Of a stretch of DNA of 64,000 nt, positions 44,553 to 53,154 are shown piece by piece. The notes beneath the pieces were generated by a model, which was not told where the DNA came from, ran no database searches, and worked only from the letters and a program-made list of their open reading frames with translations. Where the stretch lies: positions 372,001 to 436,000 of the forward strand of contig NZ_KB905814.1 in assembly GCF_000381025.1 (NCBI RefSeq), in the 5' to 3' direction. Source of the DNA: Streptomyces sulphureus DSM 40104 (GTDB lineage: Bacteria; Actinomycetota; Actinomycetes; Streptomycetales; Streptomycetaceae). Numbering within the stretch: position 1 is the first letter of the stretch; the number at the start of each line of letters is the position of its first letter. The translations under genes and the position numbers were made by a program.

Positions 44553-44966
44553 ATGAGTGACCTGCTGGACCGACTCCGTGAACGCGGCTGGCGGCTCACC
44601 GCGCAGCGGCGGGTCGTCGCCGAGGTGCTCAACGGCGACCACGTGCACTACACCGCCGACGAGGTACATGCGCACGCCTCCGCACGACTGCCGGAGATCG
44701 CCCGCGCCACCGTCTACAACACCCTCAGCGAACTCGTCGCCATCGGCGAGGTCATCGAGGTCAGCACGGACGGCAGGGCGAAGCGGTACGACCCCAACGT
44801 CCGCCACAGCCACCAGCACTTGGTCTGCTCGCGTTGCGGCACCATCCGCGATGTCCACCCGCAGGGCGACCCCCTCTCAGCGCTCCCCGAAGACGAACGC
44901 TACGGCTTCACCATCTCGGACGCCACGGTGACGTATCGCGGCATCTGCCCCAACTGCGCTTCCTGA
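44553..44966 (+). CDS. catR: Fur-family peroxide regulator (CatR type)
   Basis: 137 residues. The winged helix (RGWRLTAQRRVVAEVLNGDH, then ARATVYNTLSELVAIGEV) is followed by the metal-binding and dimer domain with HSHQHLVCSRCGTIRDV (His/Cys ligands) and a second Cys pair in GICPNCAS, a structural zinc site. PerR/CatR proteins release DNA when a metal-coordinated His is oxidised by peroxide. The divergent catalase and shared operator indicate it represses both genes. Confidence 0.9.
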   Translation: MSDLLDRLRERGWRLTAQRRVVAEVLNGDHVHYTADEVHAHASARLPEIARATVYNTLSELVAIGEVIEVSTDGRAKRYDPNVRHSHQHLVCSRCGTIRDVHPQGDPLSALPEDERYGFTISDATVTYRGICPNCAS

Positions 44967-45018
44967 GAACCGAGTTCGTGCGGGGCACGCCCGTCCGACG
45001 GTTCGGCCCGCATCTTTG

Positions 45019-45049
45019 AGGGCGGCACCGCCTTCCGCGGTGCCGCCCT
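45019..45049. terminator. Terminator after catR
   Basis: Perfect 13-bp stem (45019-45031 with 45037-45049) and a 5-nt loop, 53 nt after the stop codon, followed by TTGTG. Confidence 0.75.
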
Positions 45050-45071
45050 TGTGCGTTCCGGTGGCAACGAC

Positions 45072-45105
45072 AATGAGGCCCGGATCAGAAGATCCGGGCC
45101 TCATT
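45072..45105. terminator. Terminator after the first initiator tRNA gene
   Basis: AATGAGGCCCGGATC and its exact complement form a 15-bp stem with loop AGAA, 7 nt past the 3' end of the minus-strand tRNA. Confidence 0.85.
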
Positions 45106-45111
45106 TCCAAG

Positions 45112-45185
45112 TAGCGGGGACAGGATTTGAACCTGCGACCTCTGGGTTATGAGCCCAGCGAGCTACCGAGCTGCTCCACCCCGCG
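45112..45185 (-). tRNA. tRNA-fMet (CAT), initiator, copy 1
   Basis: 74 nt, CCA not encoded. The anticodon loop is CTCATAA within the stem GGG/CCC, the three consecutive G-C pairs that mark initiators. The first acceptor pair is a C-T mismatch (5' CGCGGGG against CCCCGCT), another initiator trait. The D arm GAGCAGCTCGGTAGCTCG and T arm GCAGGTTCAAATCCTGT are regular. Confidence 0.93.
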
Positions 45186-45286
45186 CCGTTGTGTGCACAA
45201 CTCTAACCCCCCTGATCGACACGGGCAAATCCGGGTCGGCGCCGGTCCGTGCCACCGCAATGGCGCGGACCGGCGGAACGGCCCGA

Positions 45287-47071
45287 CTAGGCCGTCAGCT
45301 CGGCACGCAGTGCATCGAGCAGCGTCGCCGCACGCTGGCGGACCTCTTCCGGGCCCAGCTCCACGGCGCGGCTGCACCACAGTTGCCCCGCGTCGAGCTC
45401 CCCGCGCCGCGAGTGGATCAGCGCGAGCCGCAACGCCGCGCGCCCGTGGCCCGCGTCCGCCGCCCGCTCCCACCACATAGCCGCCTCCGGCTCGCTCCCC
45501 TCACGTGCGAGCAGCAGTCCGAGGTTGAACGCCCCGTGCGGGCTGCCTGCCTCTGCGGCGGCGCGGTACCAGCCGGCGGCGTCGACGACCTCGCCACGCG
45601 CCGCGGCGCACATCCCCAGACGCACCTGTGCCCGCCTGTGCCCCCGCTCCGCCGCGTACTCGTACCACTCCTCGAACTCCTGCCGCTCCCCCGCCACCGA
45701 CGACCGACGAGAACCGGAGCGCCCCGCGGACGTCCCCTCGCCCTGCGGTGCGCCGAGCTCCGCAAGCACGCGCTCCAGGAGCGAGCCGAGACGGAAGGCG
45801 CCCTCGACGCTGCCCCCGCCGGCCGCGCACCGCAGGTGGCGCTCGGCCTCCTGCGGTGCGCCCTCGCGGACGAGCGCGATGCCGACCTGGAGCGCCGCCT
45901 CCGGGTGCCCGGCGGCGGCCGCACGCTCGTACCACATCCGCGCCGTGCGCTCCTGCCGCCGGCCGGCGAAGAGGATGCCGAGGTTGAAGGCCGCGTCGAC
46001 GCTGCCCGCCTCGGCCGCCTTCGAGAACCACGGCTCCGCGCCCTCGGCGTCGCCGCGCTGGAGCAGCAGGACGGCGAGCGCGTTGGCCGCCTCGCGGTGC
46101 CCGGCATAGGCGGCGCGGCGGTACCACTGCTCGGCCTGTGCCGTGCGGCCCTGCGCTGCGCAGAGCAGCCCGAGGTTGAACGCCCCGTTGTCGCAACCGG
46201 CTTCGAGCGCCGCGCGGTACCAGCGCTCCGCCGCCTGTCGCTCGCCGCGGTCGGCATGGAGCGCGCCCAGGGCATTGGCGGCGTTGCCGTCGCCCGCCTC
46301 GGCGGCGCGGCGCCACCAGGTGACGGCGCCCTCCTCGTCGCCCGCGTCGCGCAGCAGGAAGGCCAGGGCACAGGCCGCCCGCGGCTCCCCGTCGCGCGCC
46401 GAGGTGAGGTACCAGCGGCCCGCCTCCTTCAACTCGCCGCGGCGCTCCAGGATGACTCCGAGCCGCAGCGCAGCACGACGGTGCCCGCGGGCGGCCGCCT
46501 GCCGGTACCAGCGCTCGGCCTCCTCGGCGGCCGCTCTGCGCTCCTGCTCGCCCCCCTGTTCCGCACGCCCGCTCACCGCACGCCCGACGCGGTACGCCGC
46601 CTCGCGGTGGCCGTGCTCGGCCGCCGCGCGGAACCACGCCTCGGCGCCTGCCTCACCGCGGTGGTCGAGGAGGTCGGCGAGAGCGTAGGCGCCCAACGCG
46701 TGGCCGGATTCGGCAGCTTGGGTGAGCCAGTAGAGCGCTTCGGGCTCGTCGCCGCGCTCACGCTGGTAGCGGCCCAGCGCGTGGGCTGCGGCTCCGGAGC
46801 CGGCCACGGCGGCCTTCCGCCACCAGTCGGACGCCTCCTCCGGGTAGCCCCGCTGGTGCAGCAGGACGCCCAAGTTGTTGGCGGCCGCTCGGTCGCCGGC
46901 CGCCGCTGCGCTGCGCAGGTGCGGTTCGGCGCCGTCGAGGTCGCCGCGGCGCAGCAGATGGACACCGAGCCCGCTGTCAGTAGCGGGAGCTTCGGTGCTT
47001 CCCTTCTCGGTCAGGCTTCCGCCGAGCCCCCCAGGACCCGCAAGCCGTGCCATGTCCCCCATAACCTCCAT
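45287..47071 (-). CDS. Sel1/TPR-repeat protein between two initiator tRNA genes
   Basis: 594 residues built almost entirely of about 14 Sel1-like repeats of 36 residues (for example AANALGALHADRGERQAAERW, or AFNLGLLCAAQGRTAQAEQWY). No signal peptide or membrane helix, so it is a cytosolic scaffold-like protein. Starts at 47071 or at in-frame ATGs at 47062 or 47053; GGAGG is best placed for the last of these. The sequence between residues 440 and 465 (rich in Ser, Gly, Arg) interrupts the array. Function unknown. Confidence 0.82.
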   Translation of the reverse strand: MEVMGDMARLAGPGGLGGSLTEKGSTEAPATDSGLGVHLLRRGDLDGAEPHLRSAAAAGDRAAANNLGVLLHQRGYPEEASDWWRKAAVAGSGAAAHALGRYQRERGDEPEALYWLTQAAESGHALGAYALADLLDHRGEAGAEAWFRAAAEHGHREAAYRVGRAVSGRAEQGGEQERRAAAEEAERWYRQAAARGHRRAALRLGVILERRGELKEAGRWYLTSARDGEPRAACALAFLLRDAGDEEGAVTWWRRAAEAGDGNAANALGALHADRGERQAAERWYRAALEAGCDNGAFNLGLLCAAQGRTAQAEQWYRRAAYAGHREAANALAVLLLQRGDAEGAEPWFSKAAEAGSVDAAFNLGILFAGRRQERTARMWYERAAAAGHPEAALQVGIALVREGAPQEAERHLRCAAGGGSVEGAFRLGSLLERVLAELGAPQGEGTSAGRSGSRRSSVAGERQEFEEWYEYAAERGHRRAQVRLGMCAAARGEVVDAAGWYRAAAEAGSPHGAFNLGLLLAREGSEPEAAMWWERAADAGHGRAALRLALIHSRRGELDAGQLWCSRAVELGPEEVRQRAATLLDALRAELTA

Positions 47072-47193
47072 CGTCGCACCACCCGCACCCGGCGTACACC
47101 TGGTATACCGCGGCCCACGAGGTCACTTCGGCGTTTTGTCGACTTCCCGACACTGAGGTGGCTCAAACCAGATCGACCCATACCGGTCTCCAC

Positions 47194-47239
47194 AATTGAG
47201 AAGGACCCGAAGCCAGTTGGCTTCGGGTCCTTCTCAATT
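47194..47239. terminator. Long perfect terminator after the second initiator tRNA gene
   Basis: A perfect 21-bp stem (47194-47214 with 47219-47239) around AGTT ends 4 nt before the tRNA 3' end. The last arm is followed by T residues on both strands. Confidence 0.9.
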
Positions 47240-47243
47240 TCAG

Positions 47244-47317
47244 TAGCGGGGACAGGATTTGAACCTGCGACCTCTGGGTTATGAGCCCAGCGAGCTACCG
47301 AGCTGCTCCACCCCGCG
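47244..47317 (-). tRNA. tRNA-fMet (CAT), initiator, copy 2
   Basis: Identical over all 74 bases to copy 1 at 45112-45185, including the C-T mismatch at the acceptor end and the GGG/CCC anticodon stem. The 5' flank is also similar, with TAGGGT in place of TAGAGT as a possible -10 about 14 nt upstream of each gene. Confidence 0.93.
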
Positions 47318-47416
47318 TCGTTGTGTTCACAACCCTACACCACTCAGAGAGGTGGTCCCGACCAGGTCCCCGCCGGACGGGACCGGGCGGTGTGCACCGC
47401 CCGGTCCCGCGGGAGA

Positions 47417-50281
47417 TCAGTCGTTCTTCTGCGCCTCCTCGAGGGCGTCCTCCAGCTCCTTCTGGGCCTTGCCGTACTCCTCCCAGTCGCCCTTCTCAAG
47501 GGCTTCCTGACCGGATTCGTACGCGTCCTGGGCGTCCTTCAACGCCTTGTCGACGTTGCCCTTGGAGGGTTGGCCCTCGCCTTGGTCCTGGCCCTGGTCC
47601 TGGTCCTGGTCCTGGTCCTGGTCGTTGTCGCCCGACTCGCTCTCGGTGTCGAAGACCTTGTCCAGTGCATCGCTGAGCGTGTTCTCGAACGCGATCTGCT
47701 CGCCGTACGTCACCAACACCTTCCGCATGCGTGGATAGTTGGTGCCGGCGCCGCGGACGTACACCGGCTCGACGTAGAGCAGGCCGCCCTCCAACGGGAC
47801 CGTCATCAGGTTCCCGTACTCGACCTCGGAGTCCCCTCGCTTGAGGAGGTTGATCGACTCCGCGATCTCGGGATCGGAGTTGAACTTGCTCTGCACCTGG
47901 GACGGTCCGGAGACCGTGGTGTTCGCCGGCAGTCTCAGGATTCTGATCTTGCCGTACTCCTTGCTTCTCGCGTCGGCTTCCGTCGCCATGAACGCGCCCA
48001 GGGTCTCGCGTTTGTTCGGGTTGAACGTCGTCGTCAGCGAGAAGCGCTGCTCGTCCTGGTCCGGCATCTTCATACTGAGGTAGTACGGAGGCACCGAATT
48101 GCCCTTGTGCGTCGGGTCGTCCGGGACCTGCCAGCGCTCACTTCCGCTGTAGAACTGCGACGGCGAGGTCACGTGGTAGGTCTGGAGCAGCTCGCGCTGG
48201 ACCTTGAAGAGGTCCTGCGGGTACCGCAGGTGGTCCATGAGGGAGTCGCTGATCTCGCTCTTCGGCTTGACCGTGTCGGGGAACGCCTTCATCCACGTCT
48301 TCAGGACGGGGTCCTTGGTGTCCCACGCGTACATCTCGACGTCGCCGGTGTACGCGTCGACCGTGGCCTTGACCGAGTTGCGGATGTAGTTGACCTGGTT
48401 CTGCTGCGCGACGACCGAACGCTGGCCGTCCGTGAGCGAGTCCGCGGTGGTGTCACCGAGCGTCGTACGCGACGAGTACGGGTAGCCGTTGGACGTGGTG
48501 TACGCGTCCACGATCCACTTGATCCGGCCGTCGACCACGGCCGGGTACGGGTCGCCGTCGATCGTCGCCCAGGGCGCGACGGACTCCACGCGCTCCTGCG
48601 GAGTGCGGTTGTAGAGGATGCGCGAGCCCTCGCCGATCGCCCCCGAGTAGAGGATCTGCGGCTCGCTGAACTTCACCGCGTAGGCAGCCCTGTTGAAGCT
48701 GTTCGACAGGTTGACACCGCTCTTCCCGGTGTACGTGTACGACTTCTCGCCCTCGTCGTCCGCGTAGTCGAGCTCCTTCTGCGGGCCGCCGACGATCGAG
48801 TACTGGTTCGTCTTCTCGCCGTAGTAGATGCGGCCCTCGTACTTGCCCATCTCGCCCTTGGGCGGGAGGTCCTTCTCGGTGAAGTCGGGAGCGCCGTCCT
48901 TGTCCACCTGGGTGCCCTTGGCCGCGACCATGCCGTAGCCGTGGGTGTACTTGAAGTGCTCGTTGATCCAGTTCTTCTCCGGGATGCCGTCCGTGTTGAT
49001 CTCACGGAGGCCGACCACGGTGTCCCGCTCGTTGCCGTCGTCGTCCTTGTAGCGGTCGACGTCGAGCGTGGCGGGGAACTGGTAGTAACCGCGCACCTGC
49101 TGCTTCTGCTGGTACGTGGGCGAGACGACGTTCGGGTCGAGGAGACGGATGCTCGCCGTGGTGTCGGCGGCCTGGCGCAGCTTCTCGTTCGACGCCTTGC
49201 TCGTGCCCTGGTAGTCCGTCACCTGCGAGTCCGCGATGTCGTAGGCGTCGCGGGTCGCCTCGATGTTCTTCTTGATGTACGGAGTTTCCTTGGCCTGCTC
49301 GTTCGGCTGAACCTGGAACTTCTGCACGATCGCCGGGTAGAGGCCGCCGATCAGGATCGCCGAGAGGACCATCAGGCCGAAGCCGATCACCGGAAGCTGC
49401 CAGGTGCGGCGCCACAGGGTGGCGAAGAAGAGCACGGCGCAGATGATCGCGATGATGAAGAGGATCGTCTTCGCCGGTAGATAGGCGTTGGCGTCGACGT
49501 ACTTCAGGCCCGTCCAGTTGTCCGTCGCCTTGAACTCACCCGACTTGACGGCCAGGCCGTATCTGTCGAGCCAGTACGCGACCGCCTTGAGCGCGACGAA
49601 CAGGCCGAGCAGCACCGAGAGATGGCCTGTGGCCTGTGCGGTGGCGCGGGCACCGGGGGTCGTGATGCGGAGTCCGCCGTAGAGGTAGTGCACCAGCGCC
49701 GCGGCGATGAGCGAGAGGACCGCGGCGGCGAAGCCGAAGCTCAGCAGCGTGCGGTAGAAGGGCAGGTCGAAAGCGTAGAACGAGATGTCCTTGCCGAACT
49801 GCGGGTCCTTCTCGCCGAACGAGACCCCGTTGATCCACATGAGGAAGGTGCGCCACTGGCCGGCCGCCGAGGCTCCCGCGATCAGGCCGATGAGCGCCGT
49901 GATCCCGAGCAGCACCCACTTCTTGTACGGCGCGAGCCCCATCCGGTACCGGTCGAGGTTCTGCTGCTCCAGCGACATCGCGCTGAGCGGCGGACGGAGC
50001 CGGTGCGCCAACCAAATGTTGAAGCCTACGGCGACCGCCATCAGCACGCCGAAGACGGCGAACATACCGATCTTTGTCAGCAGACTCTTTGAGAAGACCG
50101 AGCTGTAGTCGACCGATCGGTACCAGAGCCAGTCGGTCCAGAACCCGGCAAACATGACGAAGAGCATGACCAGCACGGCGAGCACGCCCGCTGTCAGCAA
50201 CAGCGTCCGCGCGCGCCGGGAGGGCCGGCCCACTCTGATCCGTGGTCCGGAAGGAGGGCCTCCTGAGCCCCGATCCGGCAT
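47417..50281 (-). CDS. UPF0182 family large membrane protein
   Basis: 954 residues from the ATG at 50281 ([14 protein letters not shown]); longer frames exist. Seven membrane helices occupy the N-terminal third (for example [21 protein letters not shown]), followed by a long extracytoplasmic domain ([10 protein letters not shown] precedes helix 3). UPF0182 proteins are widespread in actinobacteria, of unknown function. The C terminus is low-complexity: an Asp-Gln repeat encoded by tandem CTGGTC hexamers (47580-47625) and then a Lys/Glu/Ala helix. Confidence 0.92.
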   Translation of the reverse strand: MPDRGSGGPPSGPRIRVGRPSRRARTLLLTAGVLAVLVMLFVMFAGFWTDWLWYRSVDYSSVFSKSLLTKIGMFAVFGVLMAVAVGFNIWLAHRLRPPLSAMSLEQQNLDRYRMGLAPYKKWVLLGITALIGLIAGASAAGQWRTFLMWINGVSFGEKDPQFGKDISFYAFDLPFYRTLLSFGFAAAVLSLIAAALVHYLYGGLRITTPGARATAQATGHLSVLLGLFVALKAVAYWLDRYGLAVKSGEFKATDNWTGLKYVDANAYLPAKTILFIIAIICAVLFFATLWRRTWQLPVIGFGLMVLSAILIGGLYPAIVQKFQVQPNEQAKETPYIKKNIEATRDAYDIADSQVTDYQGTSKASNEKLRQAADTTASIRLLDPNVVSPTYQQKQQVRGYYQFPATLDVDRYKDDDGNERDTVVGLREINTDGIPEKNWINEHFKYTHGYGMVAAKGTQVDKDGAPDFTEKDLPPKGEMGKYEGRIYYGEKTNQYSIVGGPQKELDYADDEGEKSYTYTGKSGVNLSNSFNRAAYAVKFSEPQILYSGAIGEGSRILYNRTPQERVESVAPWATIDGDPYPAVVDGRIKWIVDAYTTSNGYPYSSRTTLGDTTADSLTDGQRSVVAQQNQVNYIRNSVKATVDAYTGDVEMYAWDTKDPVLKTWMKAFPDTVKPKSEISDSLMDHLRYPQDLFKVQRELLQTYHVTSPSQFYSGSERWQVPDDPTHKGNSVPPYYLSMKMPDQDEQRFSLTTTFNPNKRETLGAFMATEADARSKEYGKIRILRLPANTTVSGPSQVQSKFNSDPEIAESINLLKRGDSEVEYGNLMTVPLEGGLLYVEPVYVRGAGTNYPRMRKVLVTYGEQIAFENTLSDALDKVFDTESESGDNDQDQDQDQDQGQDQGEGQPSKGNVDKALKDAQDAYESGQEALEKGDWEEYGKAQKELEDALEEAQKND
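47580..47625. repeat. Tandem hexanucleotide repeat (CTGGTC) in the UPF0182 gene
   Basis: Seven or so imperfect copies of CTGGTC encode Asp-Gln repeats on the minus strand. Such arrays slip during replication, so copy number may vary among strains. Confidence 0.8.
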
Positions 50282-50438
50282 CTGGAAAGCCAAGGTGCGC
50301 ACCTCGAAGATTCGCAGTGGATGAACGTCGACTGGCGTCGACAACCGTCGACGAACTGGGCCCGCATCGTAAGGCCCACCTAGGCAACTTACTCAAGCTT
50401 TACTCAGTTCCCGTTTCCGGGGTCCGACGCGGCACCAT

Positions 50439-51011
50439 ATGCACATGAACAACGCCCCCCTTGACGGCACACCGCTCGCCGCCACGCCCCTGACCCGCGC
50501 CGTACTGGAGATCGACGAGTACGCCGCGGGCCTCGGCTGGGACCAGCCGGCCCGCCTCTTCGCCCTCGTCGACACCGCCAGGCTCAGAGAGGACGAGCCG
50601 GAACTCGCCCAGCAGTTGGGCTTCGACGAGGCGGCCGAGGAGCCGAACGCCTCCCCGCTCACCCCCGTCGAGCAGGACGAACTCCCGCCCGACAACCCGC
50701 TCGACGAGTTCCTCGCCACCATCGCGTGGCCCGACTCGGTGGCGGGGTGCGCCCTCACCGTCGAGCGGCTGATGCTTCCGCCCTCGGCTGAATCCTCCGT
50801 GCCCGTCGACCTCGACGAGGAGCAGCTCGCCGGCTGGGTCGCCGAGCATCCGGAGCGTCAGGAGGTACGCCTCACCGTCGCGGTGCTCCGCAACGGCGAG
50901 CGCGACTCGGCGGTGCGGCTCCGCGAGAAGGACGCGTCCGCCGAAGTGCTCACCGGAGCCGACCTGGTGCCGGGACTCGCCGAAGCGCTCACGGCGACGT
51001 TCGAGGAGTGA
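50439..51011 (+). CDS. PPA1309 family protein
   Basis: 190 residues from the ATG at 50439, or 188 from the ATG at 50445. Acidic and soluble, with ALTVERLMLPPSAESSVPVD in the middle and EVRLTVAVLRNGERDSAVRLRE near the end. This domain is conserved across actinobacteria and often lies next to the UPF0182 and PDZ protease genes as here, but its function is not known. The gene is divergent from the UPF0182 gene with about 160 bp between the starts. Confidence 0.85.
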   Translation: MHMNNAPLDGTPLAATPLTRAVLEIDEYAAGLGWDQPARLFALVDTARLREDEPELAQQLGFDEAAEEPNASPLTPVEQDELPPDNPLDEFLATIAWPDSVAGCALTVERLMLPPSAESSVPVDLDEEQLAGWVAEHPERQEVRLTVAVLRNGERDSAVRLREKDASAEVLTGADLVPGLAEALTATFEE

Positions 51012-51094
51012 GCCGGGCGGCCGGGGCGCCCGGGGGCGCTCCGGCTCGTCCCCGCCTCACACGGACGGTTGACGGAGGGACGGCCTGCTGACGG

Positions 51095-52189
51095 TCAGTG
51101 CTCGCTGCACACCGGCAGGTCTGCCGTCTCTCCCGCGCGGATCTTCTTGAGCGACTCCATCGCCTGGTCCATGGTGCCCGTCTCGACGAGCGTGAGGCCG
51201 TCCGGCTTGGTCTTCGCCGCGGTGTGGCAGTTGCCCTTCGGCGTCAGGAAGAACTCGGCGCCCTCGTCTCGGGCCGCGATCGTCTTCATCTGGATGCCGC
51301 CGATCTCACCGACCTTGCCGTCGTCGTCGATGGTTCCGGTTCCGGCGATGAAGTGGCCGCCCGTGAGGTCGTGTTCCGAGAGCTTGTCGACGAGGCCGAG
51401 GGCGAACATCAGACCCGCGCTGGGGCCCCCGACGTCGTGGAGCGTGATGTTGATCTTGAACGGGAAGGTGTGCGCGGTCCCCGGCTGGATGCCGACGATC
51501 GCCCGTCCGTCCTCCGGCTCCTCCTTCGTCCGCACCGTCACCTCGCGCTCGTCCGCGGGGTCCGGCTCCTCGCCCGCCTTCTCGGCCCGCTTCGCCTCCT
51601 TCGCGGGGATCAGCGAGAAGGTGACGGACTCCCCCGGTTTCCTGTCGCTCACCAGCTTCGCCACCTGCTGCGGTTTGCGGACGGCCGTGCCGTCGACGGC
51701 CCTGATGACGTCGCCCGCGTGGAGCGTGCCGTGCGCGGGGCTGTCCTTCACGACGGAGCTGACGATCGTCCGCGCCGGGACGTCGTGGCCGAGTTCGCGG
51801 AGTGCGACCACCTTCGCGCTCTCCTGGGAGGTGTTGAACTCTTCCGCGTTCTCCTCGTTCACTTGCTGCGCCGACTTGTTGTCGGGGTAGACGGTCGAGT
51901 ACGGGACGACGATCGTGTCCGAATTGAGCCACCCGCCGACGGCGCCGATGATGCTCATCCGGTACTCCGAGTTGGTCACCCGGACCGTCGTCATGTTGAG
52001 GTGACCGGTCGTCTTGTGTGCCATGCCCTTCGGCACCTGGAGGACCGTCTCGCCGTGGCCCTTGGTGAGGGTGTTGTACGTCGGTCCCGGCGACATCTTG
52101 GCGTAGGGCTCCCTGATGAGCATCGCCGCGCACAGCAGCGCTATCAGCAGGAGAGTCGACGTCAGCAGGGTCGCGGTGCGGCGAGGCAT
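51095..52189 (-). CDS. PDZ domain and Lon-like (S16) membrane protease, YlbL type
   Basis: 364 residues. One N-terminal membrane anchor (LLTSTLLLIALLCAAMLI), a PDZ domain (GHDVPARTIVSSVVKDSPA, GTLHAGDVIRAVDGTAV) and a Lon-type proteolytic domain with Ser in DVGGPSAGLMFALG and the general-base Lys in GEIGGIQMKTIAA. The protease domain is extracytoplasmic. A B. subtilis homologue (YlbL) processes SwrA or proteins of the SOS checkpoint. The insert at residues 205-220 (KRAEKAGEEPDPADEREV) is charged. Confidence 0.9.
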   Translation of the reverse strand: MPRRTATLLTSTLLLIALLCAAMLIREPYAKMSPGPTYNTLTKGHGETVLQVPKGMAHKTTGHLNMTTVRVTNSEYRMSIIGAVGGWLNSDTIVVPYSTVYPDNKSAQQVNEENAEEFNTSQESAKVVALRELGHDVPARTIVSSVVKDSPAHGTLHAGDVIRAVDGTAVRKPQQVAKLVSDRKPGESVTFSLIPAKEAKRAEKAGEEPDPADEREVTVRTKEEPEDGRAIVGIQPGTAHTFPFKINITLHDVGGPSAGLMFALGLVDKLSEHDLTGGHFIAGTGTIDDDGKVGEIGGIQMKTIAARDEGAEFFLTPKGNCHTAAKTKPDGLTLVETGTMDQAMESLKKIRAGETADLPVCSEH

Positions 52190-52214
52190 GGCACGACAGT
52201 ACGGTAAGCGACCG

Positions 52215-52469
52215 TCAGTCGGCGGTCCGGGCCCTGTTCTCGGCGGCCGAACAGGCGGTCACAGGCGAGCGTTCCGCCTCCCGGACGGCGTCCTCCGACG
52301 AGGTGGCAGGGTCGGCGCTCGACCGCTCCATCGCCGCACGGAACCGCTCGTACCCCGCGACCCCCGCGGCGTCCGGAGCCTTGCCCCGGCGGCGGCCCAT
52401 CCAACTGCTCCACGCCCCGGTGATGACAGCGGCTGCGACCGGGATCAACAACCACGCGAGAGCTGCCAT
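52215..52469 (-). CDS. Small single-pass membrane protein, function unknown
   Basis: 84 residues from the ATG at 52469 (GGGAGG, 5 nt before). The N terminus AALAWLLIPVAAAVITGAW is a signal anchor; the rest is a basic patch GRRRGK and a charged helix (GYERFRAAMERSSAD). Its stop is 26 nt from the protease start in the same direction, so it may be co-transcribed. I know of no function. Confidence 0.7.
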   Translation of the reverse strand: MAALAWLLIPVAAAVITGAWSSWMGRRRGKAPDAAGVAGYERFRAAMERSSADPATSSEDAVREAERSPVTACSAAENRARTAD

Positions 52470-52652
52470 CGAGACCTCCCGACTCTCGTAGGTGGCCACA
52501 CCCGATGAACTGGTGTGATCGATCACAAGATTACCGCCGGGAGCCTGAAGTCGCCGCCTCGGGGAAGGTTGCGCGCCCCCGCGCACACCGGGGGTGAGCT
52601 GCGTGTTCGTCGCTCGCGGCCGTGCCGTCGTCCTCCGGCCGGACGAGGGCGA

Positions 52653-53123
52653 TTACTGCGCCCCGACCCACTCCTGCGAGCCGTCGCCGAACTCCTGGTG
52701 TTTCCAGAGGGGCACCTGTGCCTTGAGTTCGTCGATGAGGCGGCGGCATGCCTCGAACGCCTCCGCGCGGTGCGGGCAGGAGACGGCGACGACGACGGCG
52801 AGGTCGCCGACCGAGAGGTCCCCCACCCGGTGCACCGCGGCGAGCGCGCGCACCGGGTAGTCGGCGGCTACCTTCTCGGCGACCCTGCGCAGCTCTTCCT
52901 CCGCCGTCGGGTGCGCGGAGTAGGCGAGCGCGGCGACGTCGGAGCCGCCGTCGTGGTTGCGGACCGTGCCGGCGAAGAGCGCTGTGCCGCCTGCCGCCCC
53001 GTCCTGTACCGCGGCGAAGACCTCGTCGACGGAGAGCGGCGCGGAGCGGACCTCCAGCAGTCGGATCGGCTCCGGGGCAGCCGCTTCACCAGGGTGTTCG
53101 TACATCTGCGCCATGGCGCTCAT
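52653..53123 (-). CDS. moaE: Molybdopterin synthase catalytic subunit MoaE
   Basis: 156 residues from the ATG at 53123, or 153 from that at 53114. The active-site residues are in GTVRNHDGGSDVAAL and the Lys pair of LKAQVPLWKHQEFGDG. MoaE with the MoaD thiocarboxylate converts cPMP to molybdopterin. MoaD is not adjacent. Ribosome-binding site weak. It lies 31 nt after the downstream end of the epimerase gene and may be co-transcribed with it. Confidence 0.92.
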   Translation of the reverse strand: MSAMAQMYEHPGEAAAPEPIRLLEVRSAPLSVDEVFAAVQDGAAGGTALFAGTVRNHDGGSDVAALAYSAHPTAEEELRRVAEKVAADYPVRALAAVHRVGDLSVGDLAVVVAVSCPHRAEAFEACRRLIDELKAQVPLWKHQEFGDGSQEWVGAQ

Positions 53124-53154
53124 GCTGCCGTACGCACGCGTGATTCGGAACTCC

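Noticed and set aside
47580..47625. Short tandem repeats as a CRISPR array
   Set aside because: Unit is 6 bp with no spacers and lies inside a coding frame.
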